NCBI GenBank assembly: GCA_017302575.1
Contig: JAFLDD010000001.1
Span: 926,629 to 990,628, forward strand
Direction: 5' to 3'
Source: Alphaproteobacteria bacterium
Lineage (GTDB): Bacteria; Pseudomonadota; Alphaproteobacteria; Rickettsiales; UBA3002
Length of the DNA: 64,000 nucleotides
Shown here: positions 36,601 through 44,993 of the stretch, piece after piece
How the letters are laid out: each line of letters opens with the position of its first letter
Position numbering within the stretch: position 1 is the stretch's first letter
The notes under the pieces: model-generated
The model's database searches: none
The model's input: only the letters and a program-made list of their open reading frames with translations
What the model was told of the DNA's origin: nothing
Position numbers and translations under genes: made by a program

Positions 36601-38027
36601 CCATTATGGGTCGTGCAGGTGATGTGAGCAGCATCGAGCGCCTGAGCGGTGGCCGTGAAATGAAAATCAGCTTCGCGCAACCTATCGAAGGTAACGCGCC
36701 ACTGAAAGGTACCGACCATGCGTGGATCGAAAAGACCGACGCTGCGTATGACTCCGTAACCATTTCCGCTAAGCCAGGCTATGTCGTGCGTTTTGTACCA
36801 ACGACAGCCACAGAATTCGCCGTTGTACCCGCACAGGCACAAACCCTTACCCCACAGGCTGAGTTTGATCGCCAGCAGGATCTGCGCTTGCAGATGCTCT
36901 ATGCACGTATCGAGCAAGAAACGGGTCGTACGGACTTGGCTCGCCAACGCTTAGCAGCGCTGCAGAATTACTATCCAAAAGATCCACAAGTATTGACCTA
37001 TGCTGCGAATATGGAAACGGCTGCAGGTAACTCCATCAAAGCAATCGAGTTGTTGCAGCAAGTGCAAACCGTGCAACCTGACAACGAGGATGTTGCGCGC
37101 ATGGTGATGGACCTGCGTAAACAAACGCAAACCAACTTCGTGAAGCTAGACCATGAATATCGTAGCTTCGGTGACAATGACGAGCAGATCACGACCTTGT
37201 CGGGTGCTGCACGTGTGAGCGACCGCACGGAAGTTGGGCTAAACCTTAAAAACAATGCGATGGATACTTTCCAGATTCGCCGCGCTGTGGATGGCTTACC
37301 AGCAAATTACGAGACCAGCCGCCAGCAGGGTGAAGTCTATCTCGCACAATATTTCGATGATAGTGGCCGTTTACAAGTGTCGGGCTTTGCCAACAATGAT
37401 ACGGGTGGCGCTGGCTTGTACTATGCATTTAACAACCCACTTGGTGGCCGCAGCGAATTGATTGGTGAATACCACCGCCCTTACTGGGATTTCGTGGAAG
37501 CCGTCTATGAGCATGCGAACCGCGACCGCATTGGTTTGCGTCACAGCGCCTCCATCAACCCAACCTTATCGTTCGGTCTTGAGACATCACTCAACAACTA
37601 CAACATCAAAGATACGGATGATGTAGCGAGAACGGGCTTGATTCGCGCGTCTCTTACCCAGCGTGTTAACGAGTCGCCATTCGTTGCAATCGGTTATGGA
37701 TTCGATGGTGAATACCTGACCGAAGATCGCCCTCAACGCAGAGCGGCAAGCGGCGATGTTTACTACCCACTGCCACTGCGCTCACGCGAGGTGCATTTCC
37801 TTTCGGGTATCGTCAGTGGCGACATCACGCCTACCACCCATGGCTTGTTGCAAGCAGGTTATGCGTATGACCGCTTAGGCGCAGGTGGCCCTGTGGTTGA
37901 AGGCCGCGTGACACAAGATTTGACCGAGACGGTGGAAGCAGGCGTTCGTGCCCGCTACGGCGTTGAATCAAACAACTCCAACAACAATGCGACCAATGTC
38001 GGCGCGCATTTACAATATAAATTCTAA
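33648..38027 (+). CDS. pelB: PelB: TPR scaffold and outer-membrane export porin
   Basis: 1459 aa; Pseudomonas PelB is about 1190. N-terminal membrane anchor (residues 3-20, ILVALVLVVIGIGASLLLI), then a very long TPR solenoid through about residue 1150 (examples: YIYNAEKNYPKQIEVLAKRI, AFHAYQRAAQVDPRNEYALK, DPQVLTYAANMETAAGN), then a C-terminal beta-barrel domain with alternating strands (TEVGLNLKNN, YLAQYFDDSGRLQVSGF, NPTLSFGLETSLNN) ending in HLQYKF, the terminal Phe of outer-membrane barrels. PelB guides Pel across the periplasm, binds PelA through its TPRs and secretes the polymer. AGGAACGAGG precedes the ATG. The extra length lies in the TPR part. Confidence 0.9.
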   Translation: MRRYILVALVLVVIGIGASLLLIPNEQDVAVMQARDVQTIDLGNVDIEAEYAQGRRTFPIINALVDKRIDEGNRPAAIALLEEYVVANPQDMNGHRRIVEQYQLAGNQEKYQEHLAIVANAEPTEQNLTQLSYIYNAEKNYPKQIEVLAKRIEVNGGKNPEYFADLATIQMVEGRKEDALATVEKLKATHPDFTNYTLTYISTTILAENGKGQEAFDAANAWISANPNIKELTELVNILHYAGHADKAIALVEPRMQMLTEDTALVAAYVNANITAGRADHAFEVLTRVDQAGKMTPELYKPYLELALKRQDIPAAEDIAKRMDVAGFKEEDALNLLEISRGNETSSVFEILATRFGEPTVITDKPVLAAVIALIKNNKDQDQKIDTALAIDLTSVQRVRLAEACARAGKTMCFDTIVSRFPAVAEMNGPQVVEFAQIHILADRAKDIVDPVGELAKLKQQNEITKAHLRLASSAGRGDIMLPWIEANRQTAPLPDMQEYFYLANNNKHADISVPMAEALFARDPSPMNKDIVIASYLSSGQEAKALPMLREQAMKDGANDALYISALTRLARKDATARKELTDYSEASLKAVRGDDKQQINYAYALINNGKRDKATPFVREYAKARGGEWKKMYAQLTARSTPGKSAAPAKPLTEEQLFANGMNARFSEANRESTAAELMKRGRKAEATKIYQALAENKGPESKEVKNLLYVWGGKLNTQQITWVMNRAKTANAYDKQAWNKIISDYGDDYAVLQYVSSTPDALYNQALRKKYFHVLAGSGGADVFDNNMRGWVAQTTDAAALIDYAKAGETFSHNDAAFHAYQRAAQVDPRNEYALKQLGVVAFGKGRYDEARQYFDRYFAIYNPSAGITDPEIAHYYRAQLYKQQNMTAQEQAEYQALVRGQQARPNTALDAQTRYYIALMRLGQHAESKRGFEALLAQHPDNKGILGDYMVVLIEFKYFDDATRIANQYDKNSPYYGKSQAIMGRAGDVSSIERLSGGREMKISFAQPIEGNAPLKGTDHAWIEKTDAAYDSVTISAKPGYVVRFVPTTATEFAVVPAQAQTLTPQAEFDRQQDLRLQMLYARIEQETGRTDLARQRLAALQNYYPKDPQVLTYAANMETAAGNSIKAIELLQQVQTVQPDNEDVARMVMDLRKQTQTNFVKLDHEYRSFGDNDEQITTLSGAARVSDRTEVGLNLKNNAMDTFQIRRAVDGLPANYETSRQQGEVYLAQYFDDSGRLQVSGFANNDTGGAGLYYAFNNPLGGRSELIGEYHRPYWDFVEAVYEHANRDRIGLRHSASINPTLSFGLETSLNNYNIKDTDDVARTGLIRASLTQRVNESPFVAIGYGFDGEYLTEDRPQRRAASGDVYYPLPLRSREVHFLSGIVSGDITPTTHGLLQAGYAYDRLGAGGPVVEGRVTQDLTETVEAGVRARYGVESNNSNNNATNVGAHLQYKF

Positions 38028-38044
38028 GAAGAAGGATTCGCATC

Positions 38045-39379
38045 ATGCAACGCAATCATCGTAAAGTTTTAGGACTCAGAGTCTCGGCAATTATCGAGAC
38101 GATTTTGATGTTGGTGATTCTCGCCGTGCTCGATGTGGCGCTGTTTAGCGGCGACCGCTTCTTTGACGTGAACCCTCACCCATTCTGGATTGTGGTGCTA
38201 CTGATCGGCGTGCAATACGGCACGAATGAGGCGCTATTTGCGGCAGGTTTGTCTACGCTGTTTTACCTATTCGGCAATATGCCAGAACAGCCAGCAGGCA
38301 TTGAGCGTTATGATTTCCTCTACAATATCCTCATCAACCCAATCTTGTGGTTTATGGTGGGCTGGATTATCGGCGAATTGCGCCAACGCCATATTCGTGA
38401 GCGCAACAGCCTGATGCGCGAGCTCGAAGAATCAAGCTCACGCGAAGAGCTGATTTCGGATTCGTATAAATTTGTGAAGGGCCGCAAGGAAGCGCTTGAA
38501 GTACAAGTTGCTGGCCAACTTACCTCGAGCATTGAGGCGTATCGTGCCGCTAAGGCTGTTGAAACACTCGACCCTAAAGCAGTGATGCAGGGCGTTGAGC
38601 GTTTGGTGAAGTCGGTGCTTGGGCCACAGAAGTTCTCGCTTTATATTTTCCACGACAACAAACTCTCAGCAACGATTTTGCATGGCTGGCACACCACCGA
38701 TACATATGCGCAGGAAATTGACTCTTACAGCCCGCTATACCAAGCGGTGGTCGCACAGCAGCAAACGCTTATTGTTGCTAACGAAGAGCATGAACAGATT
38801 CTGGGTGGCCAAGGCATCATGGCGGGCCCCGTGTATGACCCAGACAGCAAGCGCGTCGTGGGTATGCTCAAAGTAGAGCAGATGGATTTCGTGACGATGA
38901 GCCTTAACACCGTCGAGACCTTCCGCGCCCTGTGCGAGTGGATCGGTACGGCACTCATCAACGCACGCAACTACCAGACCGTGAAGTCTGATGCGATGGT
39001 GAACCCTGAGCGCAATATGCTCACCTACAACTATTTCAAACGCCAAAGCGATTATCTGGCGAAGTTGGCGAAACGTGTCGGCTTTGATTTGTCGATGCTG
39101 GTGATCAAGCTGAACAACGCACAATCGCTGGATGATGGCCAACGCATTACGATTGCTCGTCAGATTGGTGAGTCGGTGCGCGGCGCATTACGTAACGTTG
39201 ACCTTGCTTTCGACTACCAAACCGATGGTGAGGAATATTCGATTTTGCTGCCTTCAGCTAAGCAAGCTGGTGCTAATATCGTACGCGACAAGATCGCCAA
39301 GGATATGGAGCGCCACCTCAAAGCGCATGGCGACGTGACCTTCAGCTATATCGTACAGGTGATTCATGAAGCCGCATAA
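38045..39379 (+). CDS. pelD: PelD: c-di-GMP receptor of the Pel synthase
   Basis: 444 aa, like the 455 of Pseudomonas. Four N-terminal membrane helices (about residues 15-115, e.g. TILMLVILAVLDVALF, INPILWFMVGWIIGELRQ), a coiled-coil linker, a GAF domain (about 170-320, MQGVERLVKSVLGPQKFSLYIF), and a degenerate GGDEF domain. The GGDEF signature is lost (TDGEEYS) but the inhibitory-site motif R383-N-V-D386 is kept exactly 5+ residues upstream, as in PelD that binds c-di-GMP. So Pel output is likely controlled post-translationally by c-di-GMP. Overlaps pelE by 14 bp. Confidence 0.93.
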   Translation: MQRNHRKVLGLRVSAIIETILMLVILAVLDVALFSGDRFFDVNPHPFWIVVLLIGVQYGTNEALFAAGLSTLFYLFGNMPEQPAGIERYDFLYNILINPILWFMVGWIIGELRQRHIRERNSLMRELEESSSREELISDSYKFVKGRKEALEVQVAGQLTSSIEAYRAAKAVETLDPKAVMQGVERLVKSVLGPQKFSLYIFHDNKLSATILHGWHTTDTYAQEIDSYSPLYQAVVAQQQTLIVANEEHEQILGGQGIMAGPVYDPDSKRVVGMLKVEQMDFVTMSLNTVETFRALCEWIGTALINARNYQTVKSDAMVNPERNMLTYNYFKRQSDYLAKLAKRVGFDLSMLVIKLNNAQSLDDGQRITIARQIGESVRGALRNVDLAFDYQTDGEEYSILLPSAKQAGANIVRDKIAKDMERHLKAHGDVTFSYIVQVIHEAA

Positions 39380-40496
39380 CCCCGCACCCATTGATTATAC
39401 GCAGTATGTCGAGGATGTGCTCCGCGAGGAGGATGTGCACGACCTGAATACCATCGATAGCGCTACCGCGACGAATGGCCTGTTTATCGGTCTGGCGCTG
39501 GTGCTGACACTCATTCATGCCTTCAATCTCTACCTCTTGCTGGGCATCAAGATGTGGCCGATGATTCCTATCATCCTGCATATTGCAGTGAGCTGCGTAA
39601 CGGCGATGATTACCTATGCGCAATACCGCAAGGGTATGGATGTGCAGCATCTTGCTATCCTTTCTATCGTTAGCTTCATGACAGGTATTTTTGGTACGGC
39701 GGGTGCATTGTTTGGCTATATCTGCTTCGTGATATTGAGCCAGAAACGCCAGCCATTTAAAGAATGGTATGAGAGTATCTTCCCTACCGATAACCCTACC
39801 GAGCCACAAAAAATCTACGACGATATCCTCGAAGGTATCGACGAGAATCCGCAATATTATGGTGTAATGCCATTCCTCGATGTGATGCGCTTAGGTTCAG
39901 AAGATCAGAAACGCCGTGCGCTAGCGAAAATGACGTCGCGTTTCCACCCTCGCTTGTCGCCTGCCTTCAAAGCGGCACTTAAAGACCCAAGCAATACGAT
40001 TCGCGTACAAGCCGCTACTGCCGTTGCAAAAATCGAGAAAGATTTCATGCGCAAGCTGGAACGTATCGAACTGGCGCGTGCGAAAGAGCCGAAGAATCCG
40101 TACCTCACCATGGCACTTGCCAAGTTCTTCGATGATTATGCGTTCACGGGCATTCTTGACCCTGAACTCGAAAAGAACAACCGCACGCGTGCCATTGAAA
40201 CCTACAAGGCATTCCTACAACAAGATCCCAACAATGCAGAAGCATGGGTGGCAATTGGCCGCCTGCTCCACCGCAACAAGCAGTGGGAAGAAGCGTCGGA
40301 ATGGTTCCGCCATGCGGTTGATCGCGGCTGGAATGTGAAGAACATGATGCTGTGGCACTTTGAGTGCTTGTTCCGTCTAGGCAATTTCCGTGAATTGCGC
40401 CGGACGATTCTAGAACATGGTCGCGGGATTGTCGCACAAGAGGATTTACCACGTGATGTGCGCGACGCAGTGAATTTATGGATGCAAGTAGCGTAA
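39366..40496 (+). CDS. pelE: PelE: inner-membrane TPR protein of the Pel synthase
   Basis: 376 aa (Pseudomonas about 330). Two to three N-terminal membrane helices (LFIGLALVLTLIHAFNLYLLLG, MIPIILHIAVSCVTAMITYA, FMTGIFGTAGALFGYICFVIL) followed by a cytoplasmic helical region with TPRs (AIETYKAFLQQDPNNAEAWVAIGRLL, EASEWFRHAVDRGW). In other bacteria PelE contacts PelD and PelF in the inner-membrane complex. Start overlaps the pelD end by 14 bp; pelF starts 6 bp after its stop. Confidence 0.9.
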   Translation: MKPHNPAPIDYTQYVEDVLREEDVHDLNTIDSATATNGLFIGLALVLTLIHAFNLYLLLGIKMWPMIPIILHIAVSCVTAMITYAQYRKGMDVQHLAILSIVSFMTGIFGTAGALFGYICFVILSQKRQPFKEWYESIFPTDNPTEPQKIYDDILEGIDENPQYYGVMPFLDVMRLGSEDQKRRALAKMTSRFHPRLSPAFKAALKDPSNTIRVQAATAVAKIEKDFMRKLERIELARAKEPKNPYLTMALAKFFDDYAFTGILDPELEKNNRTRAIETYKAFLQQDPNNAEAWVAIGRLLHRNKQWEEASEWFRHAVDRGWNVKNMMLWHFECLFRLGNFRELRRTILEHGRGIVAQEDLPRDVRDAVNLWMQVA

Positions 40497-40502
40497 AAAG
40501 GA

Positions 40503-42005
40503 ATGAGTAGCATGAAAGCGGTTGGCCAAAAAGCGGATGTGTGTTTGATACTCGAAGGAACGTACCCTTACGTTACGGGCGGCGTTTCTGGCTGGGCGCA
40601 TAGCCTTATTCAAGAGCAAAGCCATTTGAGCTTTCACCTGCTTGCTATTGTGCCGCGTGAGGCCGAACTGGAACTGAAATACGACCTGCCTAATAACGTG
40701 ATTGGCCTGACAACGATTACGCTCAACGACCTTCCTAAAGGGTCGGACATCAATGCGCTTTCTGCTCGTCGCATTCACCAAGCACTGCGTGAGCCACTTG
40801 CGAACCTTACAGGTGAGCGCCCCATGGAATTGCGCGAGCTTAAAACCATCATCGATGTGTTGGGTTCTATTCGCGCACCACTTGGCACCGAGATTTTGCT
40901 CGATCGTGAAGAGGCGTGGAAACAACTCGTTGACCTTTACGAAGCAGGTTTCACCGACCACTCGTTCCTTGACTACTTCTGGTCCTATCGCGCGATTGTT
41001 GGTGGCTTGTACTCCATCTTGCTTGCGCCATTGCCACAAGCAGATATCTACCATGCCATGTCGACGGGCTATGCAGGCTTGATGGCGGCGCGCGCGAAGC
41101 TTGAAACGAATAAGCCCGTGTTCGTAACCGAGCATGGCATTTACACGAATGAACGTCGCATCGAGGTCACGGCAGCAGACTGGTTGGAAGCAACATCCTC
41201 GAAGGCGCTGACGATTGAGAAACCACGCCGCGACTTGCGCGATATGTGGATTGATTCGATCAACAACTTCTCGCATGTATGCTACCAAGCGTGCGATGCG
41301 ATTATTACCCTCTTCAAAGGCAACCAGAAGCCGCAAATTGAAGATGGTGCAGACCCAGCAAAGATGATGATCATTCCGAACGGCGTAGATATTCGCCGTT
41401 TTTCAAGCCTTGGCCATCGCCGCCAAGCGACACCAACCATTGGCTTGATTGGCCGCGTCGTACCTATCAAAGACATTAAAACCTATATTCGTGCCGTAGG
41501 TCTGGCGAAGCAATACGCGCCTGATATTCGTGCTTATGTGGTTGGACCAACCGACGAGGATGAGGATTACTTCACCGAGTGCCAAAACCTAGTGCAGCTT
41601 TTGGGCTTGGATAATAACATTGTCTTCACTGGCCAATCGAAGGTGGACGACTACATCCCGAATATCGATATTCTCGTACTCACCAGTATTTCGGAAGCAC
41701 AACCGCTCGTGATACTTGAGGCGGGCGCTGCTGGCGTTCCAATCGTTGCCACCGACGTAGGCGCGTGCCGTGAATTGATTGAAGGCGTGAGTGAAGAGGA
41801 TCCGCATCTCGGTGCGGGCGGCATTGTCACACCGCTTGCCTCACCTGCATCAACGGCAGAAGCCATTTACACGCTCCTTTCGGATAATGCGCGCTACGAA
41901 GCAGCAAGTAAGGCGATTCGTACCCGCATGGAGCAGTATTATAATCAGGCCATCCAACATCAGGCCTATCGTAACTTATACGCCCAGTATTTAAGGAGAG
42001 CGTAA
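40503..42005 (+). CDS. pelF: PelF: cytoplasmic GT4 glycosyltransferase that polymerises Pel
   Basis: 500 aa, family length. GT4 fold with the PelF N-terminal signature CLILEGTYPYVTGGVSGWAHSLI (about residues 15-37), FVTEHGIYTNER, the nucleotide-sugar domain starting at IIPNGVDIRRF, GLIGRVVPIKDIKTYIRAV and the E-x7-E-type SISEAQPLVILEAGAAGVPIVATDVG. Uses UDP-GlcNAc/UDP-GalNAc class donors. Two Met starts are possible: 40503, which is too close to AAAAGGA, and 40512, with 9-nt spacing, which may be the true one. Last base overlaps pelG (TAATG). Confidence 0.94.
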   Translation: MSSMKAVGQKADVCLILEGTYPYVTGGVSGWAHSLIQEQSHLSFHLLAIVPREAELELKYDLPNNVIGLTTITLNDLPKGSDINALSARRIHQALREPLANLTGERPMELRELKTIIDVLGSIRAPLGTEILLDREEAWKQLVDLYEAGFTDHSFLDYFWSYRAIVGGLYSILLAPLPQADIYHAMSTGYAGLMAARAKLETNKPVFVTEHGIYTNERRIEVTAADWLEATSSKALTIEKPRRDLRDMWIDSINNFSHVCYQACDAIITLFKGNQKPQIEDGADPAKMMIIPNGVDIRRFSSLGHRRQATPTIGLIGRVVPIKDIKTYIRAVGLAKQYAPDIRAYVVGPTDEDEDYFTECQNLVQLLGLDNNIVFTGQSKVDDYIPNIDILVLTSISEAQPLVILEAGAAGVPIVATDVGACRELIEGVSEEDPHLGAGGIVTPLASPASTAEAIYTLLSDNARYEAASKAIRTRMEQYYNQAIQHQAYRNLYAQYLRRA

Positions 42006-43477
42006 TGGCTGGTATTGGCTTCGAACTAAATAAACTTGCGCGCCGTGACGACCTTCTGGGCGTTGCTGGTGCTTATATCCATTCGGCATTCGCAATCGCT
42101 GGCCCATGGCTCTTCACCGTTGTGGCGCTCGCATTTACCACCTATTTTTATGGCGGCTCCGCAGACATGGAGTTCATGAATTTCCGTGGCGTGATTGTTT
42201 ATAACTTCTCCTTCTCGCTCGCATTATCGGCGCCTGTTTACATGATCATGACGCGCTATCTGGCCGACCAGATTCACGTACGCAACGTAACGACGACTCC
42301 AACGGTTATGCTTGAGAGCATGATCTTAGTGTTTGCGTTTAACCTGCCCGTCGCACTGTTTTTCTACGTGTACTACTTTGATATGGACCTGAGCCTGCGC
42401 CTTGCTGGTTTCTCCAACATGTTCTTGATTGCAGGCGTATGGTTGCTTTCGGTTTACCTTACTGCACTCAAAGACTTCTCGGCAGTGACGCGCGCTTACC
42501 TGATTGGTATGGCAGTTGCCGTACTGTGCGCACGCTTCCTGTGCGAGCAGACAGCAGCAGGCTTAGTAGCAGGCTATAACGTAGGCTTGGCCGTGATCGT
42601 GTTCTTGTTAGCGGGTCGTATCTTTGCTGAATACCCTTACAAGCTCACCACTGAGTTTGCCCTAAAGCCGTTCTGGAGCAAGTATTGGGAGCTCGCTGTT
42701 GGCGGTTTCTTCTACAACATGGCGCTCTGGATCGATAAATGGATTATGTGGTATGCGCCAGAAGCTACCGAGCTTCCTACCCGCATGCGCTTCTACCCCG
42801 ATTATGACAGCGCGATGTTCATGGCAGCAATGACCATTCTACCATCACTCGCCCTGTTCGTATTCTCAGTAGAGACCGCGTTCTTCAATCACTACCGCAA
42901 ATTCTACGGTAACATTCTGGCCCATGCTTCGATGCGTCGTATCTTGAGCTTCCACAGCAAAATCACCGAAAGCATCTTGGAAGGTGGCCGTAATACGATG
43001 TTGCTGCAAGGTTCGATTGCATTGCTGGTGATTCTGCTTGCCCCACAAATTTTCGACGCGATTGGCATGTTCTTCATGCAGCTCGCTATCTTCCGCTTGG
43101 GCGTACTTGGTTCGTTCTTCCAAGTATTGTTACTGTTCGCGACCATCATTCTCGCGTACTTCGATTGCCGCCGTAACAACATGTGGGTGTTCATTTTCTA
43201 CTTCGTGAGCAATACGCTGCTGACTTTAGTATTCATGCAAATGGGCTATGAATATTATGGCTACGGATTCTTCCTGGCTTCAGCACTGACCTTTATGCTC
43301 GCGGCAACCCTGCTCTTCAGTCACGTACGTAAGCTGCCGTACCATGCCTTCATCACCAACAACAACTCGGTGAAGCTGCCGAAGTTGCGTACAGGTGCGG
43401 ATGAAGAATATGGCGTTGTACGCGGTGAATTCGCGATGGGCGTTGATCGCCAGCACGTGAAGGAAACCAAGGAATAA
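42005..43477 (+). CDS. pelG: PelG: inner-membrane Pel transporter (PST/MATE-like)
   Basis: 490 aa with about 12 membrane helices. Begins MAGIGFELNKLARRDDLLGVAGAY, the hallmark of PelG, and contains the large GFFYNMALWIDKWIMWY segment. It moves the growing polymer across the inner membrane with PelD, PelE and PelF. Last gene of the run; it overlaps pelF by 1 bp. A GGGG/CCCC hairpin (AGGGG-CTAT-CCCCT, 43516-43529) follows but has no T-run. The C-terminal tail of about 40 residues is hydrophilic. Confidence 0.94.
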   Translation: MAGIGFELNKLARRDDLLGVAGAYIHSAFAIAGPWLFTVVALAFTTYFYGGSADMEFMNFRGVIVYNFSFSLALSAPVYMIMTRYLADQIHVRNVTTTPTVMLESMILVFAFNLPVALFFYVYYFDMDLSLRLAGFSNMFLIAGVWLLSVYLTALKDFSAVTRAYLIGMAVAVLCARFLCEQTAAGLVAGYNVGLAVIVFLLAGRIFAEYPYKLTTEFALKPFWSKYWELAVGGFFYNMALWIDKWIMWYAPEATELPTRMRFYPDYDSAMFMAAMTILPSLALFVFSVETAFFNHYRKFYGNILAHASMRRILSFHSKITESILEGGRNTMLLQGSIALLVILLAPQIFDAIGMFFMQLAIFRLGVLGSFFQVLLLFATIILAYFDCRRNNMWVFIFYFVSNTLLTLVFMQMGYEYYGYGFFLASALTFMLAATLLFSHVRKLPYHAFITNNNSVKLPKLRTGADEEYGVVRGEFAMGVDRQHVKETKE

Positions 43478-43564
43478 GCCAGTTGCGTGGCGCGCGGTTG
43501 GGGGCTGTGAGCAACAGGGGCTATCCCCTTCACATCCCGTAACATTCTGTAATGATATTTTTAC

Positions 43565-43591
43565 TTTACAAATCTGCAATCTCTCTATAAT
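43565..43591 (+). promoter_or_regulatory. promoter of the polyamine operon leader
   Basis: TATAAT at 43586-43591 with TTTACA at 43565-43570, a 15-bp spacer (CTTTAC one base to the left gives 16). Predicted start near 43598, leaving a leader of about 148 nt before the decarboxylase ATG. Confidence 0.55.
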
Positions 43592-43597
43592 TGGACA

Positions 43598-43742
43598 CAG
43601 CCGCAAATCCCATGGCGTGTAGAGATCCCTAGAGGGGGAAGGTGAGAAAGCCCAACCCAGCAAGGTGACCTTGGCACTGCTGTCATAAATCCGTCGCAAG
43701 GTTTGCTGGTGCGTTTTGGTTAACGTACTAATGAGGGTTTAT
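43598..43742 (+). ncRNA. speF-type structured leader of the ornithine decarboxylase gene
   Basis: Conserved-looking untranslated leader in the position of the alphaproteobacterial speF leader motif described upstream of ornithine decarboxylase genes. Blocks: GATCCCTAGAGGGGGAAGG (CCCT/AGGGG-type stem), GAGAAAGCCC, a hairpin CAAGG-TGA-CCTTG (43661-43673), and a long-range partner CCAGCAA (43657-43663) with TTGCTGG (43703-43709) that excludes the local hairpin and could act as a switch. I assign it by context and appearance, not by a covariance search. Confidence 0.6.
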
Positions 43743-43745
43743 GAC

Positions 43746-44945
43746 ATGCGCAATTACGCAACGACTGATTCTGCTGTAAAGTCCTTACAGCCCGAGCATC
43801 CTGTAGTTATCTATCGTGCCCATGCACTTAAGCGTGCCGTGGAATCGTTTACGCGTGGCTTCAAAGGCCGCGTGATGTACGCAGTGAAAACCAATCCTGA
43901 CGAGCATGTATTGCGCGACCTATGGGCGAATGGCATTCGCACGTTCGACGTTGCGTCGCTCCATGAAGTAGCGATGGTGCGTGGCCTTCTCCCCGACGCG
44001 GAACTATTCTTCATGCACACGGTGAAGTCGCGCCAAGCAATTCGCGATGCGTATGCGAAATATGGCGTGCGCAACTTCTCGCTCGATAGCGAAGAAGAGC
44101 TGGCGAAGATTCTGCAAGAAACGGGCAATGCTACCGATCTCGGCCTGCATGTGCGTATTGCTATTCCTAACACCCATGCGGAATTGACCCTCTCGGACAA
44201 ATTCGGCGCGATGACGGATAAAGCACCTGCGCTGCTGCAAGCTGTACGTGCCGTGGCGAAACATGCAGGCGTATGCTTCCATGTGGGTTCACAGTGCATG
44301 CACCCTGACGCGTATCGCATGGCGATTCAGATGGCGAAAAAGGTGGTGAAAGTTTCGGGCGTGAAAATCGACTCGTTCGACGTGGGCGGCGGTTTTCCTT
44401 CCATGTACCCAGGCATGAACCCGCCTGATATGGCGAGCTTCTTCCGCGCGATTCATGACAATACGCGTGATCTCGTAAAACAACATGGTTGCGAATTGCT
44501 CGCTGAACCTGGTCGTGCCCTCGTGGCGGAATCCGGTGCGGTAGTGGTGCGTGTGGAAATGCGCAAAGGCGACTTCCTCTACCTCAATGACGGCACCTAT
44601 GGTTCGCTGTTTGATGCAGGCGCACCGAAGTTCATCTTCCCTGCGCGCGTGTTGCGCGCAGACGTGTCGAATGACCTGCGCCCATTCAGCTTCTATGGCC
44701 CGACCTGCGACTCGATGGACTTCATGAAAGGCCCCTTCTACCTGCCTGAGGACGTACGCGAAGGCGACTATCTCGAGATTGGCCAGTTGGGTGCTTATGG
44801 TCGTACCATGGCAACGCGCTTTAACGGTTTTTCTATCAGCAATCAGGTGATTGCGGTGAAAGATGAGCCGCTCATGAGCATGTACCGCCCTGACCGCTTG
44901 TTGCAGCCTGAATATGAGGTTGCATACAACGTCGCTTCGGCGTAA
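43746..44945 (+). CDS. ornithine decarboxylase, group IV (alanine-racemase fold)
   Basis: PLP enzyme that makes putrescine from ornithine (some homologues also take lysine). 399 aa from ATG 43746, chosen for GAGG 9 bp upstream; a TTG/ATG extension of 5-10 codons is possible. PLP lysine Lys48 in RVMYAVKTNPDEHVL, GGGFPSMYPG phosphate-binding glycines, AEPGRALVAESG, and the active-site Cys in GPTCDSMD, all as in eukaryotic-type ODC. Followed 48 bp later by a deoxyhypusine-synthase-like gene. Confidence 0.93.
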   Translation: MRNYATTDSAVKSLQPEHPVVIYRAHALKRAVESFTRGFKGRVMYAVKTNPDEHVLRDLWANGIRTFDVASLHEVAMVRGLLPDAELFFMHTVKSRQAIRDAYAKYGVRNFSLDSEEELAKILQETGNATDLGLHVRIAIPNTHAELTLSDKFGAMTDKAPALLQAVRAVAKHAGVCFHVGSQCMHPDAYRMAIQMAKKVVKVSGVKIDSFDVGGGFPSMYPGMNPPDMASFFRAIHDNTRDLVKQHGCELLAEPGRALVAESGAVVVRVEMRKGDFLYLNDGTYGSLFDAGAPKFIFPARVLRADVSNDLRPFSFYGPTCDSMDFMKGPFYLPEDVREGDYLEIGQLGAYGRTMATRFNGFSISNQVIAVKDEPLMSMYRPDRLLQPEYEVAYNVASA

Positions 44946-44993
44946 ATAACCCCCACATTTTTGATACCACGGAATTCCGCGAAGGAGAGCGCT

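Noticed and set aside
40476..41336. 286-codon ORF antisense to pelF
   Set aside because: Shadow frame of a clearly conserved gene.
43612..43632. Six-codon upstream ORF (MACRDP) in the decarboxylase leader
   Set aside because: No ribosome site and no ornithine/arginine-stalling type pattern; probably chance.
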